DNA of 64,000 nucleotides from Ferruginibacter sp. Lineage in GTDB: Bacteria > Bacteroidota > Bacteroidia > Chitinophagales > Chitinophagaceae. Positions 38,222 through 46,887 of the stretch are shown piece after piece (position 1 is the stretch's first letter; each line of letters begins with the position of its first letter). The notes beneath the pieces were generated by a model, which had not been told where the DNA came from, searched no databases, and saw only the letters and a program-made list of their open reading frames with translations. Both the position numbers and the translations under genes were made by a program. The stretch is from positions 62,001 through 126,000 of the forward strand of contig JAURKC010000032.1 in the NCBI GenBank assembly GCA_030831945.1, in the 5' to 3' direction.

Positions 38222-40054
38222 ATGTTTTTCAATCAAAGTAAACTGAGTGTCCTATTAAAAACTACCAGCTTTTTGCTTAGTATGTTTTGTTGGCAATTAG
38301 TCATTGCACAAAAAAAAATCGACCTTACCGACTTAAAAGAATTTAATAATGCGGGAGGTAACTGGCATATTGCAGGAGATGTAAAAGCAGATTATACCCA
38401 AAATCATGACCTGTCTTTTACACCTGGTACTGGAATATTGGTAAATCTGCCTACGCCAACAGATCGAAAAGATCTATATACTAATTTAAAACATGGTGAT
38501 ATTGATCTTGAGCTAGATTGTATGATGGCAAAAGGATCTAACTCTGGTATCTATCTTCAAGGTAGATATGAAATACAATTACTAGATAGCTGGGGTGTGG
38601 TCAATCCTCGTTCTTCTGATATGGGAGGTATTTATGAAAGGTATGACAACAGTCGCCCCGAAGGACAGAAAAACATTGACGGCCATGCACCTCGACAAAA
38701 TACTAGTAAGGCACCTGGATTATGGCAGCATTTAAAAATTTCCTTTCAAGCACCGAAATTTGAAGGTGCTGTTAAAGTGAAAAATGCTAGGATTCTCTCA
38801 ATTGAATTAAATGGTATTATTATTTTAGAAAATATAGAACTATTTGCTCCTACTGCTGGATCAGTTTCTGAGGTGGAAGTGGCCACTGATGCTTTACGCA
38901 TTCAAGGAGATCATGGACAAGTTGCATTTAAAAATATTATTATCAAGCAAATGGATAAACCTCAACCGGTTTTATCCGACATTATGCTGACAGTAATTAA
39001 AGGGAATTTTGAAAAAGAAGCTGATTTAAATGGCAAAAAAGAATTCTTGAAAAAGCCAACCGCTATCATCTCTACTAATATTGATGGTATACCTGATAAT
39101 GGATTTATGGCTAAATATGCTGGGACAATTCATATTAAAGAGGCTGGAAAATATCAATTCAGAATAGTCACTAGAGGTGGTACGGGCACATTAAAAATAA
39201 ATAATCAAAAGCTGGTTTATTTTGGAAATAGTCGTCAAGATAGTAGCATCAATTTGCCAGCAGGTGATTTTCCTTTTGAAGTAGCTTTCTCAAAATATAT
39301 GGATTGGGTAAAATCTTCTTTAATAGTATATACGGAAGGTCCAGGTATCAGAGAGTTTATTATCAGTGATCCAACTAATATTCCAGTTGATTTGCCAGAT
39401 CCAATTTTAATTCAAGCAAATGAAAATACCATCTTACGCAGTTTCATTGACCTGCCCAATAAAAAAAGAATTGTACATGCAGTCAATGTAGGAAGTCCAC
39501 AAAAAATAAATTACACATTTGATATGGATAATGGATCCATCTTTCAATTGTGGAGGGGCGATTTTTTAGATGCTACCCGCATGTGGACAGGAAGAGGCGA
39601 TGGTACTGCTAAAGCTTTAGGTTCGGTTCTTTACTTAGGTCCACCCACATTTCCAATCAATCAAATGAGTAGTGCAAACACTCCATGGAAAACAGATACT
39701 ACAGGAATGGAATTTATAACCAAAGGATATACGCTTGATGACAAAGGTTTTCCTTCTTTCAAATTTAAAATACTAGGTGCTTCGGTAACTGATAAAATTA
39801 AGGTATTAGAAAAAGGGTATGGAATTCAGCACGAAATATTGGTAGAAAAAAACACTAAAAATCTAAGCTGGAGATTGGCTGATGCTAAAGCGATTGTAGA
39901 AATTTCACCTGGACTATTTATAGTAGATGATAAATCTTATTATATTAAAGTAGAAAATTCAGAAAGTCTTCACCCTACTATTCGCGAACAGAATGGACGC
40001 AAAGAACTGATAGCACCCATTCAAGACAAACTAACCTATTCTATCCTTTTCTAA
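38222..40054 (+). CDS. Secreted DUF1080 (3-keto-disaccharide hydrolase-type) protein
   Basis: I take ATG 38222 over the TTG at 38216; it gives the signal peptide ending VIAQ near residue 30. Residues 40-220 form a DUF1080/GH16-like lectin fold (LELDCMMAKGSNSGIYLQGRYEIQLLDSWG, GLWQHLKISFQAP). Residues about 240-370 look like a PA14-type module (GFMAKYAGTIHIKEAGKYQF). The C-terminal part is unassigned beta structure. DUF1080 proteins act on 3-keto-glycosides in pathways where a dehydrogenase first oxidises the sugar; the next gene is dehydrogenase-like, 13 bp away, so the two may act together in the periplasm. Confidence 0.8.
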   Translation: MFFNQSKLSVLLKTTSFLLSMFCWQLVIAQKKIDLTDLKEFNNAGGNWHIAGDVKADYTQNHDLSFTPGTGILVNLPTPTDRKDLYTNLKHGDIDLELDCMMAKGSNSGIYLQGRYEIQLLDSWGVVNPRSSDMGGIYERYDNSRPEGQKNIDGHAPRQNTSKAPGLWQHLKISFQAPKFEGAVKVKNARILSIELNGIIILENIELFAPTAGSVSEVEVATDALRIQGDHGQVAFKNIIIKQMDKPQPVLSDIMLTVIKGNFEKEADLNGKKEFLKKPTAIISTNIDGIPDNGFMAKYAGTIHIKEAGKYQFRIVTRGGTGTLKINNQKLVYFGNSRQDSSINLPAGDFPFEVAFSKYMDWVKSSLIVYTEGPGIREFIISDPTNIPVDLPDPILIQANENTILRSFIDLPNKKRIVHAVNVGSPQKINYTFDMDNGSIFQLWRGDFLDATRMWTGRGDGTAKALGSVLYLGPPTFPINQMSSANTPWKTDTTGMEFITKGYTLDDKGFPSFKFKILGASVTDKIKVLEKGYGIQHEILVEKNTKNLSWRLADAKAIVEISPGLFIVDDKSYYIKVENSESLHPTIREQNGRKELIAPIQDKLTYSILF

Positions 40055-40067
40055 ATTGCTAGTTTAT

Positions 40068-41987
40068 ATGAAATCATTTCAATCAAAAAAATTAATACTC
40101 CATTGTAAATTTATTTTACTGACCGCTATTGCATTTTTCTTTTCCTTAGCAAAGCCAATGGCACAAGAGTCTGCGAAGGAAGAAGACTTTTTTAAAATCA
40201 ATAAAGTTCATGCACCCGAAGGTTCAGTAATTGAAGTTGGTGGTTTATGTACCTTACCTGATGGTAACCTTGCATTAGCCACACGCAGAGGCGATGTTTA
40301 TATTGTTGAAAATCCTACGAATGCTAAACCATTTTTTAGAAAGTTTGCTTCTGGCTTACATGAAATACTTGGAGTAGCGCATAAAAATGGTTCATTGTAT
40401 GTAGTACAACGTGGTGAACTAACCAGACTTTATGATTCAAATATGGATGGTAAAGCGGATGTATATGAAACTATTTATTCCTGGCCGCTCTCTGGCAATT
40501 ATCATGAGTATAGTTACGGTCCAAAAATAGCTGCAGATGGTTCTTTCTTTGTAACCCTTAACCTTGCTTTTGCAGATGTATGGTGGTCAGGAACCAGTTT
40601 TGTTCCATGGAGAGGATGGGCACTTCATATTTTTGAAGATGGTAAAATGGAACCTTGGGCAACTGGATTTCGTTCACCTTGTGGCATCAGCATGATTGAT
40701 GGCGAATTGTTTTATACCGATAATCAAGGCGACTGGATGGGATCTGGAAGTATTATGCCTGTAAAAAAAGGTGCTTTTATGGGAAACCCTGGAGGTTTAG
40801 TTTGGACTAATACGCCGAACTCCCCATTAAAATTAACTCAACAAGATATTTTCAATCGAATCAATCCACGAATAGAATTTGATGCGCAAGGCAAAAGGGT
40901 AAAACCAGAAAATATAGTAAACGAAAAATTAAAAACTTTATATGAAGTAAAAAAAGAAGTGCCTGAATTACAGCTGCCTGCTGTATGGTTACCCCATGGA
41001 ATATTAGGTATTTCTAATTCAGAAATTGTAAAAATACCCAAAGGAGTATTTGGTCCATTTGAAGAACAATTATTGGTGGGTGATCAGGGGCAAAGTAAAT
41101 TATCCCGTGTATTTATGGAAACAGTTAATGGTGAGTTACAAGGATGCGCATGGGATTTTAGAAGTGGCTTTCAATCAGGCGTATTGAGGATGGCATGGTC
41201 CAAAGAAGGATCATTGATGGTAGGCGAAACCAATCGTGGATGGGGCTCTGCAGGTGAAGCTACTGAAGGTTTACAACGTCTTAGTTGGAGTGGCAGAGTG
41301 CCATTTGAAATGAAGACTGTAAAAGCGATGCCTGATGGTTTTGAAATAACTTTTACTAAACCGGTAGATAAAAAACAGGGTGCTGATATTTCATCTTATG
41401 CTGTTGAAAGCTTCATTTACAAATACCAAGCGGTTTATGGAAGTCCGCCTCAAAACACTCAAAAGTGTCCAGTAAAGGGGGTGAAACTTTCAGCGGATGG
41501 ATTGACCGCGCGTATCATTGTGTCTAACCTTAGACAATATTATATTCATAAAATTACTTTGCAAGGAATAAGAGAAACAGAAAACTCTTATTCATTGGTT
41601 CATCCTACTTGTTACTATACGCTTAATCAAATTCCTAATGGAGGAAAGTTATCGATGAAAGAAGTGAATACAAAGAATTCGGCTTCGGATGGTGCAATAG
41701 CTGCTTCGAATATTTCAAGCCAAACAGCTTACGATAAAATAAAACCATTGCTAATAAAAAACACTTGTATAGCTTGCCATAATCCAGAAAAGAGACAAGT
41801 AGGACCTGGTTTTATTGATGTAGCAAAAAGAAATTATTCTGTCGAAAAAATAATGCAGTTAATAAAAAATCCTCAGCCTCAAAACTGGCCTGATTATTCA
41901 ACACCGATGGCGCCAATGCCTCAGGTATCGGCATCAGATGCGAGACAAATAGCCCAATGGATAAATTCACTCAATATTAAAAAATAA
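40068..41987 (+). CDS. Secreted sorbosone-dehydrogenase-like protein with cytochrome c domain
   Basis: The protein (639 residues from ATG 40068; a TTG at 40056 extends the frame) has a signal peptide ending MAQ near 33. Next comes a six-bladed quinoprotein-type propeller related to PQQ-dependent aldose/sorbosone dehydrogenases (EVGGLCTLPDGNLALATR, GEVTRL-like blades). A C-terminal cytochrome c has haem site CIACH at 567-571 and Met ligand in TPMAPMP. It probably oxidises a carbohydrate and passes electrons to the cytochrome. Its position after the DUF1080 gene and the absence of a clear PQQ site check leave the substrate open. Confidence 0.8.
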   Translation: MKSFQSKKLILHCKFILLTAIAFFFSLAKPMAQESAKEEDFFKINKVHAPEGSVIEVGGLCTLPDGNLALATRRGDVYIVENPTNAKPFFRKFASGLHEILGVAHKNGSLYVVQRGELTRLYDSNMDGKADVYETIYSWPLSGNYHEYSYGPKIAADGSFFVTLNLAFADVWWSGTSFVPWRGWALHIFEDGKMEPWATGFRSPCGISMIDGELFYTDNQGDWMGSGSIMPVKKGAFMGNPGGLVWTNTPNSPLKLTQQDIFNRINPRIEFDAQGKRVKPENIVNEKLKTLYEVKKEVPELQLPAVWLPHGILGISNSEIVKIPKGVFGPFEEQLLVGDQGQSKLSRVFMETVNGELQGCAWDFRSGFQSGVLRMAWSKEGSLMVGETNRGWGSAGEATEGLQRLSWSGRVPFEMKTVKAMPDGFEITFTKPVDKKQGADISSYAVESFIYKYQAVYGSPPQNTQKCPVKGVKLSADGLTARIIVSNLRQYYIHKITLQGIRETENSYSLVHPTCYYTLNQIPNGGKLSMKEVNTKNSASDGAIAASNISSQTAYDKIKPLLIKNTCIACHNPEKRQVGPGFIDVAKRNYSVEKIMQLIKNPQPQNWPDYSTPMAPMPQVSASDARQIAQWINSLNIKK

Positions 41988-41990
41988 AAA

Positions 41991-42377
41991 ATGAAAATTT
42001 TTAATCTAATTTTCTGTTTCATCTTTATTGTCTTTGGAGCCTTGCAATACAACGACCCTGATCCCTACTTATGGATACCTATTTATCTATTTGCTGCCTT
42101 CCTTTGCTGGAAAGCATCGAAGGGTGCTTTTCATCCTAAGGTGACAATTGTAGGCATCGCTTTTTTTACAGGCTATGCCATCTATAAAATTTTTGATCCA
42201 AATGGTTTAATAGATTGGGTGAATATTCACCATGCAGAGAATATTGCTGAAACGATGAAGGCAGAAAAACCTTGGGTGGAAGAAAGTAGAGAATTTTTTG
42301 GACTGATAATAATTATTTCCGTTTTGGTGACCAATTACTTTTATGGTAAGAAGGTTGGTAGTGCTGAAAGTGTATAA
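41991..42377 (+). CDS. TMEM220-family small membrane protein
   Basis: This 128-residue protein has four TM helices. The opening FCFIFIVFGALQYNDPDPYLWIPIYLFAA is diagnostic of transmembrane family 220, whose function is unknown. It starts 3 bp after the cytochrome gene, so it belongs to that operon. Its last five codons (AESV, stop) lie within a direct repeat that reappears at 54920, the apparent border of the sulfur island. The coding sequence is intact. Confidence 0.85.
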   Translation: MKIFNLIFCFIFIVFGALQYNDPDPYLWIPIYLFAAFLCWKASKGAFHPKVTIVGIAFFTGYAIYKIFDPNGLIDWVNIHHAENIAETMKAEKPWVEESREFFGLIIIISVLVTNYFYGKKVGSAESV

Positions 42378-42393
42378 AATATATTTTAGTAAT
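42362..42393 (+). repeat. Left direct repeat (DR-L) at island border, overlaps TMEM220 3' end
   Basis: TGCTGAAAGTGTATAAA (42362-42378) is repeated exactly at 54920-54936 in the same orientation. Homology continues imperfectly through TATTTTAGTAAT versus TAGGTTTTAGCAAT. It covers the last codons and stop of the TMEM220 gene, as an attachment-site core would. Confidence 0.7.
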
Positions 42394-42428
42394 TTAAAGG
42401 ACTCAACAATTTATCCTGTATACTTAGC

Positions 42429-42560
42429 TTCAGGCGCAGGACTCCGTCCTGTGCCCTTTTATTATTCATCCACCTAGAACAATAAATGTTACAAATATTT
42501 TGAAGGTTTATATATCATAGTAGTAGTAATCTCGCAGACACAGGATAGAGAACCTGAGGT
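42429..42560. repeat. MITE-like element, left copy (degenerate right end)
   Basis: The left end is TTCAGGCGCAGGACTC and the right end, read on the other strand, is CCTCAGGTTCTCTATCCT, a decayed version of it. The interior aligns with the right copy at 54790-54917, for example ATTATTCATC and CTCGCAGACACAGGA. No ORF fits inside. Confidence 0.7.
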
Positions 42561-42613
42561 TTTGATAAAAAAATAAAGAGGTTAATTTTATCAGATTAAC
42601 TTCTAACCTCATT

Positions 42614-43255
42614 TTATTCATTATTAAATCGATTCAATAATTTTATTTCATTCCTGTAAAGGATAATTTTTTTATCATTTTCCAATTGTTTTAAAAGCCT
42701 GGATACAACTACCCTAGAGGTATGCAGTTCATCGGCGATAAGATAGTGCGATGCTTTAATTACGCTAGAACCAGAAAGGCGTTGTTTTTCTTTCAGGTAT
42801 CCAATAAGCCTTTCATCTAATTTATGAAATGCGATGCTTTCAATAGATTTCAATAGTTCTAAAAAACGTTCATTAAAACTCCGCATGATATAGCTTTTCC
42901 AGCTTGGATATTTACATAGCCATTCTTCCAATTTTAAATGCGGTATAGCAATCAATTCAACATCCTCTTCTGCAATGGCTTTTACTTCACTTTTTTTTGC
43001 TTCCATACAACAGCTATAGGCCATAGAGCAACTTTCATTGCTGGATAGATAATACAACAAGATTTCATTACCGGTTTCATCCATCATTAAAACTTTAATA
43101 GTGCCTTTTACAATTATGGGCATCATACGTATGTATTTACCATAGTCCATTATAAGGTCACCTTCAGTAAAGTTCATAACTTCCCCAAACTCCTGCATTT
43201 CTTTTAGCAATGCAGGTTCAAAAGTCGAATCAAAGTTTGCTGATTTACTTGTCAT
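42614..43255 (-). CDS. Crp/Fnr-family regulator (island copy 1)
   Basis: The protein (213 residues) has a cyclic-nucleotide-binding-like sensor domain (about 20-130), a dimerisation helix and a C-terminal HTH (about 165-205, ADELHTSRVVVSRLLKQLEND, which fits the HTH_Crp helix-turn-helix). Three Cys cluster at SNESCSMAYSCCMEAKK (near 73-85), a position where Fnr-like proteins of Bacteroidota could sense redox or sulfane sulfur; this is inference. It is the last gene of the ten-gene sulfur operon, 5 bp after the porin gene. A second Crp/Fnr gene lies at 52800. Confidence 0.88.
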   Translation of the reverse strand: MTSKSANFDSTFEPALLKEMQEFGEVMNFTEGDLIMDYGKYIRMMPIIVKGTIKVLMMDETGNEILLYYLSSNESCSMAYSCCMEAKKSEVKAIAEEDVELIAIPHLKLEEWLCKYPSWKSYIMRSFNERFLELLKSIESIAFHKLDERLIGYLKEKQRLSGSSVIKASHYLIADELHTSRVVVSRLLKQLENDKKIILYRNEIKLLNRFNNE

Positions 43256-43260
43256 AATTT

Positions 43261-44682
43261 TTAAAAGTGGTAGTTCAAAACAAAATTATAAAGCACCATA
43301 TTTACTTTATTAAACTCAAATTTTTTGTTGCTATAGGTTTCGCCACTATTTAATTTACCCACTATTAAAAGCTGTGCTTCCAATCCTTTTAAAACTTTAT
43401 TAAAAGCATACCTTACATCTGCATTAACCTGTGTGTATGAAGGTACACCATACTTATTTAATCTGTAGTTTTTTACATCTGGCAACTTAAAATACCCTCC
43501 GGATAAAGATGTTTTAATCCTTATTTTAGGAATATTATAATTTACCTTACCCATAATGGCATGGACATCGCCAAAGCCCTCATTACGTTCCCTTGGCATA
43601 AAGGTAAAGAAGGGCTCCCTTCCCCATTCTCGGGGCATTAAATACCGGCCATGTGCAGTAATGCGGTTGTAATTGATACTGGCTTCCCATTGCTTATTTT
43701 TCCAACCTGCCTTGGTACCAAATGTTACTGCTTTTCCTCCGTTTTCAAAATATGTTTTTGCTGCAACATCATTACCGCCTTTATTTATTGCATCCTGCCT
43801 TATAAATTGTGCTGCCGCAAAAATGCTACTATTGTTTTTTAATGGAAATGAAAAATCTGTTTGCAGCATGGAGGTATTAAAAATATTCTCTGTAAAAACA
43901 TTCCACCCATGCAGTGTAATATTTTTATTTAATTCAACATGTGCCCCTACTAAAAAAACGCCTTTACTTTGTAAAGTATTGTTGTATTGAGATTTTGTTC
44001 CATCAATATTTACCCCTCCGGAATACACACCAATTGACTCATCTACGTCATACCATTTGGTAGTGCCTCTTGGAGATAGCGCATATAACCAGCCGCCTTC
44101 TACTTTCACTTTCTTAATCTCATTCGTTTCAAACCAAAAACCCTCCACACCAGTTGGCCTCATGCGGCCATCTTGTAAATTGATAAAGGGTGTATTAAGT
44201 AATTGTCTGCCATAAACTATACTTGATTTTTTATGACTGTATTTAATATAAAATTCTTCTAGCCTATCAATATCCTTTTTATTATAAGGGTCTTCTACAT
44301 CAAAAAGCGCAATTTCATATCGACTTAACTGGCCAGTTGTCGTATCTGCTTTTCCTAAATTGGAAGAGCCGATATTGAATGTATAGAAACCACTTACTGC
44401 AAACTGAAAGCCATGAAACTTTGCCGTTTCATACCTGATGCCGCCACCGACAGCATTGGCATAATAATCGGTGAGCCCCTTTTGGTTTTGAGTGCTCATG
44501 AAAAAATAACGGAAGTGCCCATTGAAATCCCCTCTTTTAAATGCGGATAACAAAGAGGTGGTATCTTCTGTTTGTTCCGGTTTACCCTTGTACATCAACG
44601 GTTTTTCATTTATTTCCTGGTGCTGGGCTTTCACCATATTCATTAAAAGCAACATAAATGTTACTAAAAAAATTCTTTTCAT
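43261..44682 (-). CDS. OprD-like outer-membrane porin
   Basis: The protein (473 residues) has a signal peptide ending VKAQ near 19, followed by a beta-barrel with the OprD-type sequence ITYGRQLLNTPF-like strand (SSIVYGRQLLNTPFINLQDGRMRPTGVEGF) and a C-terminal Tyr-His-Phe end typical of outer-membrane insertion. OprD porins take up small anions and organic acids. In this operon, uptake or export of thiosulfate or tetrathionate is the natural guess, not shown by sequence. Gaps to neighbours are 24 and 5 bp. Confidence 0.8.
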   Translation of the reverse strand: MKRIFLVTFMLLLMNMVKAQHQEINEKPLMYKGKPEQTEDTTSLLSAFKRGDFNGHFRYFFMSTQNQKGLTDYYANAVGGGIRYETAKFHGFQFAVSGFYTFNIGSSNLGKADTTTGQLSRYEIALFDVEDPYNKKDIDRLEEFYIKYSHKKSSIVYGRQLLNTPFINLQDGRMRPTGVEGFWFETNEIKKVKVEGGWLYALSPRGTTKWYDVDESIGVYSGGVNIDGTKSQYNNTLQSKGVFLVGAHVELNKNITLHGWNVFTENIFNTSMLQTDFSFPLKNNSSIFAAAQFIRQDAINKGGNDVAAKTYFENGGKAVTFGTKAGWKNKQWEASINYNRITAHGRYLMPREWGREPFFTFMPRERNEGFGDVHAIMGKVNYNIPKIRIKTSLSGGYFKLPDVKNYRLNKYGVPSYTQVNADVRYAFNKVLKGLEAQLLIVGKLNSGETYSNKKFEFNKVNMVLYNFVLNYHF

Positions 44683-44706
44683 TTTAAGGTATAAAATTTA
44701 CGTAAA

Positions 44707-45162
44707 TCAAAAACCTGATTTAATATAACTCCAGCCTTCTTCCTGCTTGGTTACAATTTCTATTATGCCCCCTTTTACAAAACCTGCTTCTGGTAAAATT
44801 TCATCCTTTGTTAAGTTTCTATCCTTCATTGAAAATTCACAGGCTACAAACTCAACACCTCTCATTTTCATTTGAGTTATATTCTCCTTTACTACGGATT
44901 TGGCTTTTACCAACATACTAATTCCCGGGCCATGACAAACTACCTCCAGTTTAGCATCAGGAGCAAGAGTGAAAGCATTTTTTAATTGCTTCATTAATGC
45001 CTTGTGAGCAAGGGTATCCTCGGTAGTGATTTGAAATATTATTTTATGAACGGCTTTCCCCTCCGACTTCATTTCGTCCGCTGGATATACCTTTTTTTCT
45101 TTTTGAGCATTTACTGAAAATCCTGCACTTAAAAAAAGTACGGCTACTAATAGTTTTTTCAT
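44707..45162 (-). CDS. Periplasmic DsrE-family protein
   Basis: This 151-residue protein has a signal peptide (KKLLVAVLFLSAGFSVNAQ) and a DsrE/DsrF-like fold. Conserved cysteines are visible in LEVVCHGPG and VEFVACEFS, the latter at the position of the active Cys in the family. DsrE-like proteins carry or transfer persulfide sulfur, so a role in handling sulfane sulfur between TsdA and the SoxB-like enzyme is plausible. It is sandwiched between them and the porin by 15- and 24-bp gaps. Confidence 0.85.
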   Translation of the reverse strand: MKKLLVAVLFLSAGFSVNAQKEKKVYPADEMKSEGKAVHKIIFQITTEDTLAHKALMKQLKNAFTLAPDAKLEVVCHGPGISMLVKAKSVVKENITQMKMRGVEFVACEFSMKDRNLTKDEILPEAGFVKGGIIEIVTKQEEGWSYIKSGF

Positions 45163-45177
45163 TTTTATAGTTTTTGA

Positions 45178-46869
45178 TTAGTGAAATTTATAATCAACTC
45201 CTGTTACCTGTGTAAGTAATGTTTGTGGAGCATCTAAAATTTTAGCATTCATAGGTGGCGTTGGTGTTACCGGCGAATTTTCTTTTAAGTATGCTTTTAA
45301 TACAGAATGTAAAGTGTGTTGTGTATTTTTTGCATTGGCAACACCTTTCATTCGGCACAGCATATCGCTTGGATCGCCATCTCTTTCACAGGCGCAGATA
45401 CTATACGCTTTCTTTAAATCAAGCACAGCATCTCCAATCATAACCTCCTGTACTCTTTTGCCTTTTTCTCCAAAAGCATTGAAAGATACATGCATCCCTT
45501 TAAACTTAATAACCCAACCACCAAACCGTTCTGAGGCGTTTTTTGCAAACACATTATTCAATTCTTTTTCCAACCATTCTTTTATTTGCAGGCCAGTTAC
45601 CTTACCCGTTCTTACTGTACTGTCAACCGGCAGCATGTCAAAAATAAAACCGTCTGTAATCGGAATATTACCGGTATGGTCTGGTGTTGTTCTTGGCGGG
45701 CAAAAGCGAAAACCATTCGATAAAACTACATCTACTTCCGGTACTTTCCATTTTAATGCATCCAGTATCATGGTATCAATGGGATTCTCTACCACAAAAT
45801 ATCTGTACAATGGAATAGTGCTATAACCGGCAATCTTGTAAATATCTTCTGCAAAAGGTTTTTCATTACTTTTAATTAAATCAGTAATTGCTACAGAAGG
45901 CTTATGCTTATCCGCTGTTACTTCATCCAGTTCATATTCATCCTTTATTACTTTACCGTTTTGTATAGTTAGTGTAAGTTTACCTACAAAAGAACCAAAT
46001 GCACCCGGCTCCACTACTTTTGCATATTTACATTCAATAGGTTTACGAACCCTTTCATGTGTATCGCCACCTAAAATATAATCAACTCCTTCACATTCTT
46101 CTAAATTGGCTAAATGAATTTGTTGAGACAATCCTAAGTGAGCTAATATTAATACATAAGCACATTGCTCTTGGTTTCGCAATACATCAATGTAGTGTGC
46201 AAGATTTTCTTCAGGCTTAGTGTATGTAATTCCTTTGCTGTAGTTAGGTGATTGACGAATAGGAACCAATGGATCCGTATAACCAATGAATCCAATCTTA
46301 ACCCCCTTAATGTTCCAGATATGGTAAGGTGGAAAAATTAATTCGCCTTTTTTGCCTTCACCCAAATCATGATACATATTGGCACAGACTTTCGGCGCAT
46401 TTAATGAGCCTAGTAAAGTTTGCATGGCTTTTTTATAATAAATAACCTCCCAGTTTCCTGGAAGATATAAATCATAACCCAATGCATTTAAGATGGGCAC
46501 CATTGCCTTGCCGGTGGTTTTTACTGACAGTTCGCTGCCCTGAAACATATCGCCGGTATCAATTAAAAAAGTATTTGTATTTTTCTTTCTTTCTTTTTGT
46601 AGGTAGGTAGCTAAATGTGCATAGCCACCTGTTTTACGAAATACTGCTTTATCATTTTCCCAAAATAATTCATCATGCGGATGAACCTGGCAATGAACAT
46701 CGGTGGTTTGCAGAATGGAAATAGTGAAGGGCTTATCATCAGCAATAATTTCATCCATTTCATTGCTATTTATTGTTTTGGCTATTGAAGCGATAGGAAA
46801 AGCTGCTAATAAACCTGCTCCTGTGGATGTGCCTATTTTTTTTATAAAATCCCTTCTGTTATTACTCAT
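45178..46869 (-). CDS. SoxB-like sulfate thiohydrolase (5'-nucleotidase superfamily)
   Basis: The protein (563 residues) opens with a Tat-type signal (NRRDFIKKIG, then a hydrophobic stretch), so it is exported folded. The metallophosphatase metal ligands are present: Asp57 and His59 (TTDVH), Asp107 (DTGD), Asn139 in PGNWE, His in LAHLGLSQ and His in GGDTHER. Trp after GN is the SoxB-like form; nucleotidases have GNHE. Also SoxB-like are KTTGKAMVPILNALGYD and EPGAFGSFVGKL. SoxB cleaves sulfate from SoxYZ-bound thiosulfate, yet no SoxYZ, SoxXA or SoxCD gene is in this island, so the carrier is open. Neighbour: tsdA-like, 18 bp. Confidence 0.85.
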   Translation of the reverse strand: MSNNRRDFIKKIGTSTGAGLLAAFPIASIAKTINSNEMDEIIADDKPFTISILQTTDVHCQVHPHDELFWENDKAVFRKTGGYAHLATYLQKERKKNTNTFLIDTGDMFQGSELSVKTTGKAMVPILNALGYDLYLPGNWEVIYYKKAMQTLLGSLNAPKVCANMYHDLGEGKKGELIFPPYHIWNIKGVKIGFIGYTDPLVPIRQSPNYSKGITYTKPEENLAHYIDVLRNQEQCAYVLILAHLGLSQQIHLANLEECEGVDYILGGDTHERVRKPIECKYAKVVEPGAFGSFVGKLTLTIQNGKVIKDEYELDEVTADKHKPSVAITDLIKSNEKPFAEDIYKIAGYSTIPLYRYFVVENPIDTMILDALKWKVPEVDVVLSNGFRFCPPRTTPDHTGNIPITDGFIFDMLPVDSTVRTGKVTGLQIKEWLEKELNNVFAKNASERFGGWVIKFKGMHVSFNAFGEKGKRVQEVMIGDAVLDLKKAYSICACERDGDPSDMLCRMKGVANAKNTQHTLHSVLKAYLKENSPVTPTPPMNAKILDAPQTLLTQVTGVDYKFH

Positions 46870-46887
46870 TATGGCAAGTTTTTAGTT

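Noticed and set aside
45178..46869. Plain 5'-nucleotidase (UshA) for the SoxB-like gene
   Set aside because: PGNWE in place of GNHE and the genomic context with TsdA, DsrE and rhodaneses fit SoxB better, though the superfamily is shared.
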